The notes: generated by a model from the letters alone, not told the origin. DNA of 64,000 nt from Klebsiella spallanzanii (GCF_902158555.1 NZ_CABGGS010000012.1:420880-484879), one strand, 5' to 3'. Shown: positions 1 to 10,243, counted from the first letter of the stretch. Translations and numbers: made by a program.

Positions 1-2108
1 GCGTGCGCGGCCAGGATGAGTTTGTGCGGGTAAGCTGGGAGCAGGCGCTGGATTTGATTCACGCTCAGCATCGGCGTATTCGTGATAGCTATGGCCCGAC
101 ATCTATCTTCGCTGGCTCCTATGGCTGGCGATCCAACGGCGTATTGCACAAAGCGGCGACGTTGCTTCAGCGCTATATGAGCCTGGCGGGCGGCTATACC
201 GGACATCTGGGGGATTATTCCACCGGCGCAGCGCAGGCGATCATGCCGTACGTGGTTGGTGGCAATGAGGTTTATCAGCAGCAGACCAGCTGGCCGATGG
301 TGCTGGAACATAGCGATGTGGTGGTGCTGTGGAGCGCCAACCCGCTGAATACGCTGAAGATTTCCTGGAATGCTTCTGATGAGCAGGGGATCCCGTGGTT
401 TGACCGACTGCGCCAGAGCGGCAAGCGGGTGATCTGCATCGATCCGATGCGATCGGAGACGACGGCATTCTTTGGCGATGCGGCGGAATGGATCGCCCCG
501 CATATGGGTACCGACGTTGCCTTGATGCTCGGTATCGCCTATACGCTGGTGGAAAACAGCTGGCAGGATGACGAGTTTCTGGCCCGCTGTACCAGCGGCT
601 ACGACGTTTTTGCCCGCTACCTGACCGGGGAAAGCGACGGAACGGTAAAAACGGCGGAGTGGGCAGCGGCGATCTGCGGCATTAGCGCGGATAAAATTCG
701 CGAACTGGCAAAACTTTTCCACGAAAATACCACCATGCTGATGTCCGGCTGGGGGATGCAGCGTCAGCAGTTTGGCGAACAAAAGCACTGGATGCTGGTG
801 ACGCTTGCCGCGATGCTCGGTCAGATTGGCACCGAGGGCGGGGGCTTTGGCCTTTCCTATCACTTTGCCAACGGCGGAAACCCTACGCGCCGCGCGGCGG
901 TGCTGGCTTCAATGCAGGGCTGCATAGAAGGAGGGACCGACGCGGTAGAAAAAATCCCGGTCGCGCGCATCGTTGAAGCGCTGGAGAACCCCGGCGCGGC
1001 TTATCAGCACAACGGTATGGAAAGACGTTTCCCGGATATTCGCTTTATCTGGTGGGCGGGCGGTGCCAACTTTACCCATCATCAGGACACCAATCGGCTA
1101 ATCCGCGCCTGGCAGAAGCCGGAGCTTGTGGTGATTTCCGAATGCTTCTGGACCGCGGCGGCGCGCCATGCCGATATCGTGCTGCCTGCGACCACCTCAT
1201 TTGAACGCAATGATATGACCATGACCGGTGATTACAGCAACCAGCATCTGGTACCGATGAAGCGGGTGGTCGCGCCGCGTGATGAAGCACGCGATGATTT
1301 TGATGTTTTTGCTGACCTTAGCGAACGCTGGGAGGAGGGCGGGCGAGAGCGCTTCACCGAAGGTAAAAACGATGTGCAGTGGCTGGAGACGTTCTACCAG
1401 ATTGCCGCCCAGCGCGGCGCGGCGCAGCAGGTGACGCTGCCGCCGTTCGCCCAGTTCTGGCAGGCGAATCAGTTGATTGAAATGCCGGAAAATCCAGAAA
1501 ACGCGCGTTTTGCCCGTTTTGCCGCCTTCAGGGCCGATCCGCAGGCAAACCCGCTAAAAACCGCCAGCGGTAAAATTGAGATTTACTCGTCGGCCATCGC
1601 CGGATTTGCCTATCCGGATTGTCCGCCGCATCCCATGTGGCTGGAGCCGGATGAGTGGCACGGCAACGCGCAGGAAGGTCAGCTACAGGTGCTTTCTGCG
1701 CATCCGGCGCATCGCCTTCACAGCCAGCTCAATCATACGTCGTTGCGCGAGCAGTACGCGGTGGCGGGCCGTGAACCGTTAACCATTCATCCGCAGGATG
1801 CGCAGGCGCGCAATATCGCCGATGGCGATCTGGTTCGGGTGTGGAATTCACGCGGCCAGGTGCTGGCCGGTGCGGTGGTGACCGACGGCATTCGTCCAGG
1901 GGTCATCTGTTTACATGAAGGGGCGTGGCCCGATCTCGATGCCCAGGCGGGTATCTGCAAAAACGGTGCGGTGAACGTCCTGACCAAAGACATTCCGACA
2001 TCGCGCCTGGGTAACGGCTGCGCCGGCAATACGGCGCTGGCCTGGCTGGAAAAATATACCGGGCCCGCGCTTACGCTGACGGCATTTGATCCGCCGACCA
2101 ATGCATAA
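1..2108 (+). CDS. bisC: Biotin sulfoxide reductase, 5' end outside window
   Basis: About 700 C-terminal residues of a molybdopterin enzyme of the DMSO/TMAO reductase family are visible. The reading frame is already open at the first base, so the true start lies upstream. The motif YGWRSNG near residue 43 holds the serine expected to ligate molybdenum in the BisC/TorA/DMSO reductase subgroup. The C-terminal third is the molydopterin-dinucleotide-binding fold ([13 protein letters not shown], then the SRLGNG region). The family reduces biotin sulfoxide and methionine sulfoxide. The choice of BisC over TorZ rests on the neighbourhood bisC-yiaC-tag, which matches E. coli. The 3' end overlaps convergent yiaC by 38 bases. 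Confidence 0.88.
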   Translation, partial: VRGQDEFVRVSWEQALDLIHAQHRRIRDSYGPTSIFAGSYGWRSNGVLHKAATLLQRYMSLAGGYTGHLGDYSTGAAQAIMPYVVGGNEVYQQQTSWPMVLEHSDVVVLWSANPLNTLKISWNASDEQGIPWFDRLRQSGKRVICIDPMRSETTAFFGDAAEWIAPHMGTDVALMLGIAYTLVENSWQDDEFLARCTSGYDVFARYLTGESDGTVKTAEWAAAICGISADKIRELAKLFHENTTMLMSGWGMQRQQFGEQKHWMLVTLAAMLGQIGTEGGGFGLSYHFANGGNPTRRAAVLASMQGCIEGGTDAVEKIPVARIVEALENPGAAYQHNGMERRFPDIRFIWWAGGANFTHHQDTNRLIRAWQKPELVVISECFWTAAARHADIVLPATTSFERNDMTMTGDYSNQHLVPMKRVVAPRDEARDDFDVFADLSERWEEGGRERFTEGKNDVQWLETFYQIAAQRGAAQQVTLPPFAQFWQANQLIEMPENPENARFARFAAFRADPQANPLKTASGKIEIYSSAIAGFAYPDCPPHPMWLEPDEWHGNAQEGQLQVLSAHPAHRLHSQLNHTSLREQYAVAGREPLTIHPQDAQARNIADGDLVRVWNSRGQVLAGAVVTDGIRPGVICLHEGAWPDLDAQAGICKNGAVNVLTKDIPTSRLGNGCAGNTALAWLEKYTGPALTLTAFDPPTNA

Positions 2109-2517
2109 TCCAGGTGGGATGCTGGGTTTCATCCTGCCATGCGCAGTCTTCAATGCGAAAGCCCTGCGCATGGTAGAAATTCACCGCCTGAACGTTTTTC
2201 TGGTACACCTCCAGGCTTAGCCAGCCGTAGTACTTTTTGACTTCATTGACTAACGCGCTGCCGATGCCCTGCCTGGCGGCATCCGGCGCGACGAACAGCG
2301 CGCCGATAAAGCGCGACTCCATCACGCTGATAAAGCCCTTTAATACGCCATCCTCTTCCCATACCCATGTTTGGGCTGCGGGCAGATAAACGTCGCGCAC
2401 TATCGGCAGACTGTCATGCCAGTAGCTTTCGGCGATAAACGGGTGCGCGTAGATCGTACTTTCCAGCCATAGCCCAAGCAGCGGACCGGTTTCGTTAGCG
2501 TCCCAATTGCGGATCAT
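2071..2517 (-). CDS. yiaC: GNAT-family protein acetyltransferase YiaC
   Basis: A 148-residue GNAT N-acetyltransferase. The acetyl-CoA loop reads ARQGIGSAL, and a conserved block near the C-terminus reads [14 protein letters not shown] and CAWQDETQ, as I remember for E. coli YiaC (146 residues), reported as a lysine acetyltransferase. The frame is open further upstream. I chose the methionine at 2517 because MIRNW aligns with the E. coli start. That start sits inside the end of tag (23-base overlap), so the two genes are probably translationally coupled. Its 3' end overlaps convergent bisC. Confidence 0.85.
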   Translation of the reverse strand: MIRNWDANETGPLLGLWLESTIYAHPFIAESYWHDSLPIVRDVYLPAAQTWVWEEDGVLKGFISVMESRFIGALFVAPDAARQGIGSALVNEVKKYYGWLSLEVYQKNVQAVNFYHAQGFRIEDCAWQDETQHPTWIMHWSADQMPSA

Positions 2518-3076
2518 CCTGGCCTCCGGGGTGGCAGAAGCAGCCGGTGACGTGGTCATTGACCAGACCGCAGGCCTGCATAAAGGAGTAGCAGATAGTC
2601 GAGCCGACGAACTTAAAGCCGCGCTTTTTTAACGCTTTTGATAGCGCGTCAGAAGCTGGAGTGGTTGTCGGGATCTCCGCCAGCGTGGCGGCGTGAGTCA
2701 CCTGTGGATGATTGTCGACGAATGACCAGACGAAATCTGCGAAAGGCTCGCCATTTTCTTCCATCGCCAGGAAGGCGCGGGCGTTGCCGATGATGGCCTG
2801 AATTTTACCGCGATGGCGAATAATACCGGCGTCCAGAACCAGACGCTCAACGTCTTCTTCACTCATTGCTGCGACGCGAACCGGATCAAACTGGTGAAAG
2901 GCGCGGCGGTAGTTTTCACGCTTTTTCAGCACGGTTATCCATGACAGGCCAGCCTGCTGGCCTTCAAGGCAAATCATTTCAAACAGCTTGCGCGGGCTCT
3001 TTTCCGCAACGCCCCATTCGCTATCGTGGTACGCAATGTATAAAGGATCCTGACTGACCCATCCGCAACGTTGCAT
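2495..3076 (-). CDS. tag: DNA-3-methyladenine glycosylase I
   Basis: A 193-residue constitutive 3-methyladenine DNA glycosylase, which removes N3-methyladenine in base excision repair. The zinc-binding residues of the Tag family are present: Cys4 and His17 at the N-terminus, and a His/Cys pair in the C-terminal GLVNDHVTGCFCH stretch. The core reads SEWGV, LEGQQAGLSW and FVGSTICYSFMQA. E. coli Tag has 187 residues, so the protein is full length. It is followed by overlapping yiaC. The upstream intergenic region carries an ERIC element. Confidence 0.95.
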   Translation of the reverse strand: MQRCGWVSQDPLYIAYHDSEWGVAEKSPRKLFEMICLEGQQAGLSWITVLKKRENYRRAFHQFDPVRVAAMSEEDVERLVLDAGIIRHRGKIQAIIGNARAFLAMEENGEPFADFVWSFVDNHPQVTHAATLAEIPTTTPASDALSKALKKRGFKFVGSTICYSFMQACGLVNDHVTGCFCHPGGQDDPQLGR

Positions 3077-3173
3077 CTGCCTCTCCCTTTTGTCATAAAA
3101 GTTGACTGTTCACCTTGACGGCTGAAAGATAAAGATAATAGTTAATACAGGGTTATTATTCCCAATACAGGGA

Positions 3174-3300
3174 TATACCCGTCATACTTCAAGTTGCTTA
3201 TGTGTTGGCTACGCTCACTCACCCCAGTCACATAGTTATCTATGCTCCTGGGGGTTCACTCCCTTGCCGCCTTTAAGCAACTCGAATTATTTAGGGTATA
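3174..3300. repeat. ERIC (IRU) element, 127 bp
   Basis: An imperfect palindrome running from tataccc to gggtata, exactly 127 bp long, the canonical ERIC length. Its centre contains the diagnostic segments CTCACCCCAGTCACATA and GCTCCTGGGGGTTCAC. It lies between divergently transcribed tag and yhjY and ends 59 bases before the yhjY start. The frame that reads through it into yhjY is not needed, because a better start lies downstream. Confidence 0.9.
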
Positions 3301-3359
3301 GGACACCCCATAAAAAACACAGCAACCTTGCCGTTTCGGCTCTTTTTGGAGTCGCATTA

Positions 3360-4004
3360 ATGATAATAAAGAAATGCAATGGCCTCCGGGGGTTTATCAT
3401 CCCGGCGTGCGTATCCGTCTGGGCGTCGTGTGTTGCCAGTGCGAATGCCTGGCAACAGGAATATATCGCTATCGATACAAAAAGTAATACTGCAGAACGC
3501 TATACATGGGACAGCGATCACCAACCGCGCTATGAAGATATCCTCGCGGAAAGGATAAATGCGTCCGACGATCCTGCTGGCCTGGCGTTCAATCAGGCGG
3601 TATCGCCGCCGGATAACGTACGTGGCATGAGCGTTGGCTGGAACTTCGCCGTGGCAAACGGTATCACCTCTGGCCCGGTGGCCAGTTTACGTAGCGATCT
3701 GACGTCGCCACCTGATTCCCGTAATGCTACCGGAACTGGCTACGTGAACACGCTGGGCTGGCGGGTCGATTATCAGGAACTGTGGGGGGTTCACCCGTGG
3801 GCGCAGGTGAGCTATAACCAGGCGCTCTCAGCCGATCCTGTGGGCGCGAACCGCACGCAGGACGGAGCCTGGCGAGATGTAACCTTCGGTGCAGATATGT
3901 CGCTCAATTCACATCTTGCCGCCTGGGCGGCGCTGTCGCAGGCGGATAATTTGCCCACCGGGGCGAATTATCTCTACCTGATGGGGGTGAGCGCCAATTT
4001 TTAA
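3360..4004 (+). CDS. yhjY: YhjY-like outer membrane/autotransporter beta-domain protein
   Basis: A 214-residue exported protein. The start at 3360 has a GGAG ribosome site eight bases upstream and is followed by a signal peptide (basic MIIKKC, hydrophobic core, likely cleavage after ANA). The mature part alternates polar and aromatic residues and ends in the aromatic MGVSANF, as expected for an outer membrane beta-barrel. E. coli yhjY, annotated as an autotransporter-domain protein, has the same position between tag and yhjX. No passenger domain is visible. The function is unknown, and the name rests on synteny and fold type. Confidence 0.65.
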   Translation: MIIKKCNGLRGFIIPACVSVWASCVASANAWQQEYIAIDTKSNTAERYTWDSDHQPRYEDILAERINASDDPAGLAFNQAVSPPDNVRGMSVGWNFAVANGITSGPVASLRSDLTSPPDSRNATGTGYVNTLGWRVDYQELWGVHPWAQVSYNQALSADPVGANRTQDGAWRDVTFGADMSLNSHLAAWAALSQADNLPTGANYLYLMGVSANF

Positions 4005-4122
4005 TTTATCCGCATCATGTATGATGCAATTATTTAACTTATCAATCACAGGAATGAAGCACCTTCCTGTGATAGCAGGTACTAACTTTTTGTAAATTAT
4101 TTAAGGAGTGAATGTTTTTCAA

Positions 4123-4153
4123 TGTCATTCATTCCGCCTTTAATGCATTTCAT
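4123..4153 (+). promoter_or_regulatory. Candidate YpdB operator upstream of yhjX
   Basis: Two direct copies, TGTCATTCAT (4123-4132) and TGCATTTCAT (4144-4153), start 21 bases apart. E. coli YpdB is reported to bind a GGCATTTCAT direct repeat with an 11-base gap (period 21) upstream of yhjX. The spacing matches exactly. The first copy is degenerate. The site lies about 90 bases before the yhjX start. Confidence 0.6.
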
Positions 4154-4243
4154 TCCGTGGTGACGGCAGCTCATGCCTTTTTCCCCCTGGCTTACTGGGG
4201 ACTTCGTTATTGTGGCGGCAGTTAATTATTCAGGACAACTGCT

Positions 4244-5446
4244 ATGAACGCTGCAAACCGTCAATATACCCGCTGGCTTACGCTGCTCGGCACCATCATT
4301 ACGCAATTTGCGCTGGGATCGGTTTATACATGGAGCTTGTTCAATAGTTCTCTTTCCAGCAAGCTGGACGAACCGGTGAGCCAGGTGGCGTTCTCATTTG
4401 GTCTGCTAAGCCTCGGACTGGCGCTCTCTTCATCCGTCGCAGGTAAATTACAGGAACGTTTCGGCGTCAAACGCGTCACCATGGCGTCCGGCGTTCTGCT
4501 GGGCCTGGGGTTCTTCCTTACCGCTCATTCGAACAGCCTGATGATGCTGTGGCTGAGCGCGGGCCTGCTGGTGGGTCTTGCCGACGGCGCGGGCTACCTG
4601 TTGACGCTGTCAAACTGCGTCAAATGGTTCCCGGAACGTAAAGGGCTGATTTCTGCCTTTTCCATCGGCTCTTATGGTCTCGGTAGTCTTGGCTTTAAAT
4701 TTATTGATTCCCATCTGCTGGCGACGGTCGGTCTTGAGAAAACTTTTATTATCTGGGGCGCTATCGTGCTGGTGATGATTGTCTTCGGCGCGACGCTGAT
4801 GACGGACGCCCCGAACCATACCGCCACCGCAAGTAATGGCGTTGTTGAAAACGACTTTACCCTCGCCGAATCGATGCGTAAACCGCAGTACTGGATGCTG
4901 GCGGTGATGTTCCTGACCGCCTGCATGAGCGGCCTGTACGTGATTGGTGTGGCGAAAGATATTGCTCAGGGGATGGTACATCTTGATGTGGCGACGGCTG
5001 CCAATGCGGTCACAGTGATTTCAATCGCGAACCTTAGCGGTCGTCTGGTGCTGGGTATTCTGTCCGATAAAATGTCCCGTATCCGGGTGATTACCATCGG
5101 TCAGGTGGTGTCGCTTATCGGTATGGCTGCGTTGTTGTTTGCTCCGCTGAACGCTACCACCTTCTTCGCCGCCATTGCCTGCGTGGCCTTTAACTTTGGC
5201 GGAACGATTACCGTCTTCCCATCGCTGGTCAGCGAGTTCTTTGGTCTCAATAACCTGGCGAAAAACTACGGTGTGATTTATCTGGGCTTTGGTATCGGTA
5301 GTATCTGTGGCTCGCTGATTGCCTCGTTGTTCGGCGGTTTCTATGTGACGTTCTGCGTTATCTTCGCGTTGCTGATTCTCTCTCTGGCGCTGTCCACCAC
5401 CATTCGCCAGCCGAAAAGCGAAGTTTACAACGAGGCGCATGCCTGA
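4244..5446 (+). CDS. yhjX: MFS transporter YhjX (pyruvate-responsive)
   Basis: A 400-residue major facilitator protein of the oxalate/formate antiporter-like group with about 12 hydrophobic segments. The N-terminal half has GSVYTWSLF in helix 1 and the loop GKLQERFGVKR, the MFS motif-A position. The second half has GRLVLGILSDKMSR at the equivalent position. E. coli YhjX has about the same length and place and is induced through the YpdA/YpdB two-component system by extracellular pyruvate. Its substrate is not settled. A candidate YpdB direct repeat lies upstream, and an inverted repeat follows the gene. Confidence 0.88.
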   Translation: MNAANRQYTRWLTLLGTIITQFALGSVYTWSLFNSSLSSKLDEPVSQVAFSFGLLSLGLALSSSVAGKLQERFGVKRVTMASGVLLGLGFFLTAHSNSLMMLWLSAGLLVGLADGAGYLLTLSNCVKWFPERKGLISAFSIGSYGLGSLGFKFIDSHLLATVGLEKTFIIWGAIVLVMIVFGATLMTDAPNHTATASNGVVENDFTLAESMRKPQYWMLAVMFLTACMSGLYVIGVAKDIAQGMVHLDVATAANAVTVISIANLSGRLVLGILSDKMSRIRVITIGQVVSLIGMAALLFAPLNATTFFAAIACVAFNFGGTITVFPSLVSEFFGLNNLAKNYGVIYLGFGIGSICGSLIASLFGGFYVTFCVIFALLILSLALSTTIRQPKSEVYNEAHA

Positions 5447-5498
5447 AACCGCGCTGTGTGATGGAACAGAGGATTAATCACCTAAGCTAATAGTGCCA

Positions 5499-5533
5499 AT
5501 CCAACCAAATGTTTTGTAAATGTTTGGTTGGAT
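5499..5533. terminator. Perfect 11-bp inverted repeat after yhjX
   Basis: ATCCAACCAAA (5499-5509) pairs perfectly with TTTGGTTGGAT (5523-5533) across a 13-base loop, between yhjX and eptB. No T-tract follows directly, so it may be a weak terminator, an mRNA-stabilising hairpin, or part of the eptB leader. Confidence 0.45.
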
Positions 5534-5688
5534 CACATTCCCTCCTGATACTTTTTCCTTCCGCTGTGGTCTACTTAGCGCGCTTTGTAGAGGTTTCTTA
5601 TAACCAAGCTAAACGCACTTTATTAACCTGCTTACTTATATCGTTTAAGTTGGGCGGTTTTATCTCTTCGTTTTCCAGGTTTTCTTGC

Positions 5689-7380
5689 ATGAAATACATT
5701 AAAACGATGACGCAGCTGAAGCTCAGTATCTGGCTGGCGCTGTATATCGGCTGGTTTATGAACGCTGCCGTATTCTTCCGTCGTTTCGGGGGCTATGCTC
5801 AGGAATTCACCATCTGGAAAGGACTCTCAGGTGCAGTCGAGTTGGTGGGTACCGTCCTGGTTACCTTCTTTCTGCTGCGTATTTTGTCGCTATTTGGGCG
5901 CAGGGTCTGGCGGATCCTCGCGACTATCGTCGTCATCTTCTCCGCCGCCGCCAGCTATTACATGACTTTCCTGAATGTCGTTATTGGCTACGGGATTATT
6001 GCGTCAGTGATGACCACCGATATTGACTTGTCCAAAGAGGTGATTGGCTGGCATCTGATTCTCTGGCTGGTACTGATGAGCGCGCTGCCGCTGCTGCTTA
6101 TCTGGAGTAACCGCTGCCGGTTCACGCTGCTGCGGCAAATTCGTACGCCTGGTCAGCGGATGAAGAATATTACTATCGTGGTGCTGGCGGGTTTGATGGT
6201 CTGGGGACCCATTCGCCTGCTGGAAGTGCGTCAGAAGAACTTTGAACGTAGCTCAGAGGTCGACTTACCTAGCTATGGCGGAGTGGTGGCTAACTCCTAC
6301 CTGCCGTCTAACTGGCTTTCGGCGCTGGGGCTGTATGCGTGGGCGCAGGTTGATGAGTCTTCAGATAATAAATCCCTGATTAACCCGGCGAAGAAATTCA
6401 CCTATGTTGCGCCAGAAGGGCTGGATGACACCTATGTGGTGTTTATCATCGGCGAAACCACCCGCTGGGATCATATGGGCATTCTGGGCTATAACCGCAA
6501 TACTACGCCTAAGCTGGCGCAGGAGAAAAACCTGGTCGCCTTCCGCGGGTATTCCTGCGATACCGCCACGAAGCTGTCGCTGCGCTGTATGTTCGTGCGC
6601 CAGGGCGGGGCGGATGATAACCCGCAGCGGACGCTGAAAGAGCAGAACGTGTTTGCCGTCCTGCATCAACTTGGCTTTACCGGCGACCTGTATGCGATGC
6701 AGAGCGAGATGTGGTTCTACAGCAACACAATGGCTAACAATATTGCCTATCGCGAGCAGATTGGCGCCGAGCCGCGCAACCGGGGTAAGAGCGTTGACGA
6801 CATGCTGCTGGTTGACGAGATGCAGCGCGGGTTGGCGAAGAATCCAAACGGTAAGCATCTGATTATTTTGCATACTAAAGGCTCGCACTTTAACTATACC
6901 CAGCGCTATCCGCGCAGCTTTGCGCAATGGCAGCCGGAGTGCGTTGGCGTTGATAATAAATGTTCAAAGGCTGAGTTGATTAACTCGTACGATAACAGCG
7001 TGACCTACGTCGATCATTTTATCGTCAGCGTGCTGGATCAACTGCGGGATAAGAAAGCGATTGTTTTCTATGCGGCCGACCACGGCGAGTCAATCAACGA
7101 ACGCGAGCACCTGCACGGTACGCCGCGCAAGATGGCCCCGCCGGAGCAGTTTCGCGTGCCGATGCTGGTATGGATGTCGGATAAGTATCTGGAGTCCCCT
7201 GACCACGCCGCCTCCTTTGCGCGCCTGAAGCAGCAGGCGGCAATGAAGGTGCCTCGTCGTCACGTGGAGCTGTATGACACCATTATGGGCTGTCTTGGCT
7301 ACACCTCACCGGATGGCGGGATAAACGAGTATAACAACTGGTGCCACGTGCCCGGCACCGCTGCTGCGAAGAAGGAATAG
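5689..7380 (+). CDS. eptB: Kdo2-lipid A phosphoethanolamine 7''-transferase
   Basis: A 563-residue inner-membrane enzyme, the same length as E. coli EptB, that adds phosphoethanolamine to the outer Kdo of LPS. Five transmembrane segments fill the first ~200 residues. The periplasmic alkaline-phosphatase-like domain has FIIGETTRWDH (metal-binding Glu), SCDTATKLSLRC (nucleophilic Thr and a disulfide Cys) and ADHGES (metal-binding Asp-His). The frame is open 60 codons further upstream, but the start at 5689 (MKYIK) matches E. coli. In E. coli eptB is repressed by the sRNAs MgrR and ArcZ. I did not resolve a pairing site here. Confidence 0.93.
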   Translation: MKYIKTMTQLKLSIWLALYIGWFMNAAVFFRRFGGYAQEFTIWKGLSGAVELVGTVLVTFFLLRILSLFGRRVWRILATIVVIFSAAASYYMTFLNVVIGYGIIASVMTTDIDLSKEVIGWHLILWLVLMSALPLLLIWSNRCRFTLLRQIRTPGQRMKNITIVVLAGLMVWGPIRLLEVRQKNFERSSEVDLPSYGGVVANSYLPSNWLSALGLYAWAQVDESSDNKSLINPAKKFTYVAPEGLDDTYVVFIIGETTRWDHMGILGYNRNTTPKLAQEKNLVAFRGYSCDTATKLSLRCMFVRQGGADDNPQRTLKEQNVFAVLHQLGFTGDLYAMQSEMWFYSNTMANNIAYREQIGAEPRNRGKSVDDMLLVDEMQRGLAKNPNGKHLIILHTKGSHFNYTQRYPRSFAQWQPECVGVDNKCSKAELINSYDNSVTYVDHFIVSVLDQLRDKKAIVFYAADHGESINEREHLHGTPRKMAPPEQFRVPMLVWMSDKYLESPDHAASFARLKQQAAMKVPRRHVELYDTIMGCLGYTSPDGGINEYNNWCHVPGTAAAKKE

Positions 7381-7470
7381 CCCAATGGCGAGTTTCTCGC
7401 CGCTTGAATGACTTTTTCATAATAAGGCATTGACGGGTGTGCATCTCAGCAGTAAGATGCGCCCCGCATT

Positions 7471-7780
<310 letters not shown>

Positions 7781-7805
7781 AAATTCAGCCTTTCTGCGCT
7801 CTGTT

Positions 7806-7897
7806 CCCGGAGGCGGTGCTACGCACCTGTCCGGGCTACCGGCCCGTAGACGACAGTGAACCCGTAGCCCGGGCAGGCGCTTTGCGCCGCCCCCGGG
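7806..7897. repeat. REP pair (BIME-like)
   Basis: Two facing palindromes, 7806-7835 (CCCGGAGGCG...TCCGGG) and 7868-7897 (CCCGGGCAGG...CCCGGG), separated by a spacer containing GGGCTAC/GTAGCCC. This is the REP form found repeatedly in this window. Confidence 0.85.
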
Positions 7898-8471
7898 AAG
7901 ATACCGATCGCACCAGACTGTAAAAAAACTCGCCCATCACCATTTCCTGCCGCCAATTCCCTATTTTGTGACATCTTCCATTGTATTTTTTTATATATAG
8001 TCCGATCTTTTTTCGCGAAGCTTATGGATAACTTCAGCATTTTACGCTGTGCGTTTTAACGTTCGCGCTATTTATCGCTCACATATTGGTCACATCGCAA
8101 GAAATTTTTACCATTTCCCATAATTGCATATCACTGCCTGTCGAAAAATATTAAGGGATTTATTCTGTCTATTAGCCGCTAGCATAAATTTCTCTGCTGG
8201 AAATAGCGCATTGCACTTTTTTTAATCTTTGCCTGCCGATTCTCACCCCGGATGTAAAACCCGGTTAGCTGTATTGACGTTTCCCTATTCTGTTGACAGA
8301 TTGTAGGGCATGAGGGGCATTTCATGGAGAATCCGTACTGCAACTCAGTCGTTTTTGCGAAAGGAATCCCCATCTCTCTCAACGCTTTCGGGCACCACCG
8401 ACCGGACCGGGTAAAACATAAATAAAGGTCTGGCGGATATATGCAAACAACATCACATTTGGAGCAGAATA
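7898..8471. other. AT-rich non-coding region upstream of dppA
   Basis: No convincing gene is seen between the REP pair and dppA. The region is AT-rich, unlike its surroundings, and presumably contains the dppA promoter and leader. A TTGACA hexamer occurs at 8293, but I see no good -10 partner at the usual distance. The minus-strand reading frame across dppA's 5' end has no family resemblance and looks spurious. Confidence 0.5.
8444..8457 (+). promoter_or_regulatory. Candidate GcvB sRNA target in the dppA leader
   Basis: CAAACAACATCACA lies 14 bases before the dppA start. It is a C/A-rich stretch complementary to the G/U-rich R1 region of GcvB, which represses dppA in E. coli and Salmonella. 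The assignment is from sequence character and known regulation; no pairing energy was calculated. Confidence 0.55.
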
Positions 8472-10079
8472 ATGAGTATTTCCTTGAAAAAGTCAGGGAT
8501 GCTGAAGCTTGGTCTGAGCCTGGTTGCCATGACCGTCGCAGCAAGCGTACAAGCGAAAACCCTGGTTTATTGTTCAGAAGGTTCGCCGGAAGGCTTTAAC
8601 CCGCAGCTCTTCACCTCTGGCACTACCTATGACGCCAGCTCAGTGCCGATTTATAACCGCCTTGTTGAATTCAAAACCGGTACCACGGAAGTTATTCCGG
8701 GCCTGGCCGAGAAATGGGAAGTTAGCGAAGACGGTAAAACCTATACCTTCCATCTGCGTAAAGACGTGAAGTGGCAGGATAATAAAGATTTTAAACCGAC
8801 CCGTACGCTGAACGCCGATGACGTTGTCTTCACGTTCGACAGACAACAAAATGTCAATAACCCGTACCACAAAGTGTCCGGCGGCAGCTATGAATACTTT
8901 GAAGGCATGGGATTACCTGACCTGATTAGCGAAGTGAAGAAAGTGGACGATAATACCGTCCAGTTCGTGCTGACCCGTCCGGAATCGCCGTTCCTTGCCG
9001 ACCTCGCTATGGACTTCGCCTCTATTCTGTCAAAAGAGTATGCCGACAATATGCTGAAAGCCGGTACGCCGGAGAAAGTGGACCTCAACCCAATCGGTAC
9101 CGGCCCGTTCCAGCTGCTGCAGTATCAGAAAGACTCCCGTATTCTCTATAAAGCCTTCCCGGGCTACTGGGGCACCAAGCCGAAAATCGATCGTCTGGTC
9201 TTCTCCATCACCCCTGACGCCTCCGTGCGCTACGCTAAGCTGCAGAAAAACGAATGCCAGATCATGCCATACCCGAATCCGGCAGATATCGCGCGCATGA
9301 AGGAAGACAAAAATATCACCCTACTGGAACAACCTGGTCTGAACGTTGGCTACCTCTCTTTCAACACCGAGAAGAAACCACTGGATGATGTCAAAGTTCG
9401 CCAGGCGCTGACCTACGCGGTAAATAAAGAAGCGATTATCAAAGCCGTTTACCAGGGCGCAGGCCAGGCCGCGAAGAACCTGATCCCGCCGACCATGTGG
9501 GGCTATAACGACGACGTTAAAGACTACACCTACGATCCAGAGAAAGCGAAAGCGCTGCTGAAAGAAGCGGGTCTGGAAAAAGGCTTCAGCATTGACCTGT
9601 GGGCGATGCCGGTCCAGCGTCCGTACAACCCGAACGCACGCCGTATGGCAGAGATGATTCAGGCTGACTGGGCCAAAGTGGGCGTTCAGGCCAAGATTGT
9701 CACCTTCGAGTGGGGTGAGTACCTGAAGCGCGCGAAAGCGGGCGAACACCAGACCGTAATGATGGGCTGGACCGGCGACAACGGGGATCCGGATAACTTC
9801 TTCGCCACCCTGTTCAGCTGCGCCGCGGCAAAAGACGGTTCTAACTACTCCCGCTGGTGCTACAAGCCGTTTGAAGACTTGATTCAACCGGCTCGCGCTA
9901 CCGACGACCACAACAAACGTATCGAACTGTACAAACAGGCTCAGGTAGTGATGCATGACCAGGCTCCGGCGCTGATCGTCGCTCACTCCACCGTCTATGA
10001 GCCGGTGCGTAAAGAAGTCAAAGGCTACGTGGTCGATCCATTAGGTAAACACCACTTCGATAACGTCTCTATCGAATAA
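8472..10079 (+). CDS. dppA: Periplasmic dipeptide/heme-binding protein
   Basis: A 535-residue periplasmic binding protein of the SBP_bac_5 family, the same length as E. coli DppA. A signal peptide ends at VQA, before KTLVYCSEG. The usual family blocks are LAEKWEVSEDGKTYTF near residue 80, the NPIGTGPFQL region and VRQALTYAVNKE. It delivers dipeptides (and heme in E. coli) to DppBCDF. The ribosome site GGAGC lies before the start. It heads the operon, and a pair of stable hairpins before dppB probably lets dppA be made in excess over the membrane subunits. Confidence 0.96.
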   Translation: MSISLKKSGMLKLGLSLVAMTVAASVQAKTLVYCSEGSPEGFNPQLFTSGTTYDASSVPIYNRLVEFKTGTTEVIPGLAEKWEVSEDGKTYTFHLRKDVKWQDNKDFKPTRTLNADDVVFTFDRQQNVNNPYHKVSGGSYEYFEGMGLPDLISEVKKVDDNTVQFVLTRPESPFLADLAMDFASILSKEYADNMLKAGTPEKVDLNPIGTGPFQLLQYQKDSRILYKAFPGYWGTKPKIDRLVFSITPDASVRYAKLQKNECQIMPYPNPADIARMKEDKNITLLEQPGLNVGYLSFNTEKKPLDDVKVRQALTYAVNKEAIIKAVYQGAGQAAKNLIPPTMWGYNDDVKDYTYDPEKAKALLKEAGLEKGFSIDLWAMPVQRPYNPNARRMAEMIQADWAKVGVQAKIVTFEWGEYLKRAKAGEHQTVMMGWTGDNGDPDNFFATLFSCAAAKDGSNYSRWCYKPFEDLIQPARATDDHNKRIELYKQAQVVMHDQAPALIVAHSTVYEPVRKEVKGYVVDPLGKHHFDNVSIE

Positions 10080-10093
10080 TAAGCAATACTTCC

Positions 10094-10175
10094 CCCTCTC
10101 CTTTGTGGGAGAGGGCCGGGGTGAGGGAGGAGAAGCAGCCTCCTCGCCCTAACCCCTTCCCCAATGGGGAGAGGG
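10094..10175. repeat. Two GC-rich hairpins between dppA and dppB
   Basis: CCCTCTCC/GGAGAGGG (10094-10115) and a second imperfect hairpin (10153-10175) are joined by a GGGGTGAGGG...CGCCCTAACCCC linker. Layout and wording resemble the interior of the 188-bp elements at 14221 and 56878, but terminal repeats are missing. Likely effect: processing or stabilising the dppA message and lowering read-through into dppB. Confidence 0.75.
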
Positions 10176-10243
10176 AGTTTACTTTTGTGAGCAATACAGA
10201 CGTCCCGTCACCAGGCGGGCCGTCACTAGAGAGAATCCGGGTT

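Noticed and set aside
3174-3300. CRISPR-like or phage att palindrome near tag
   Set aside because: Length and internal sequence identify it as an ERIC element.
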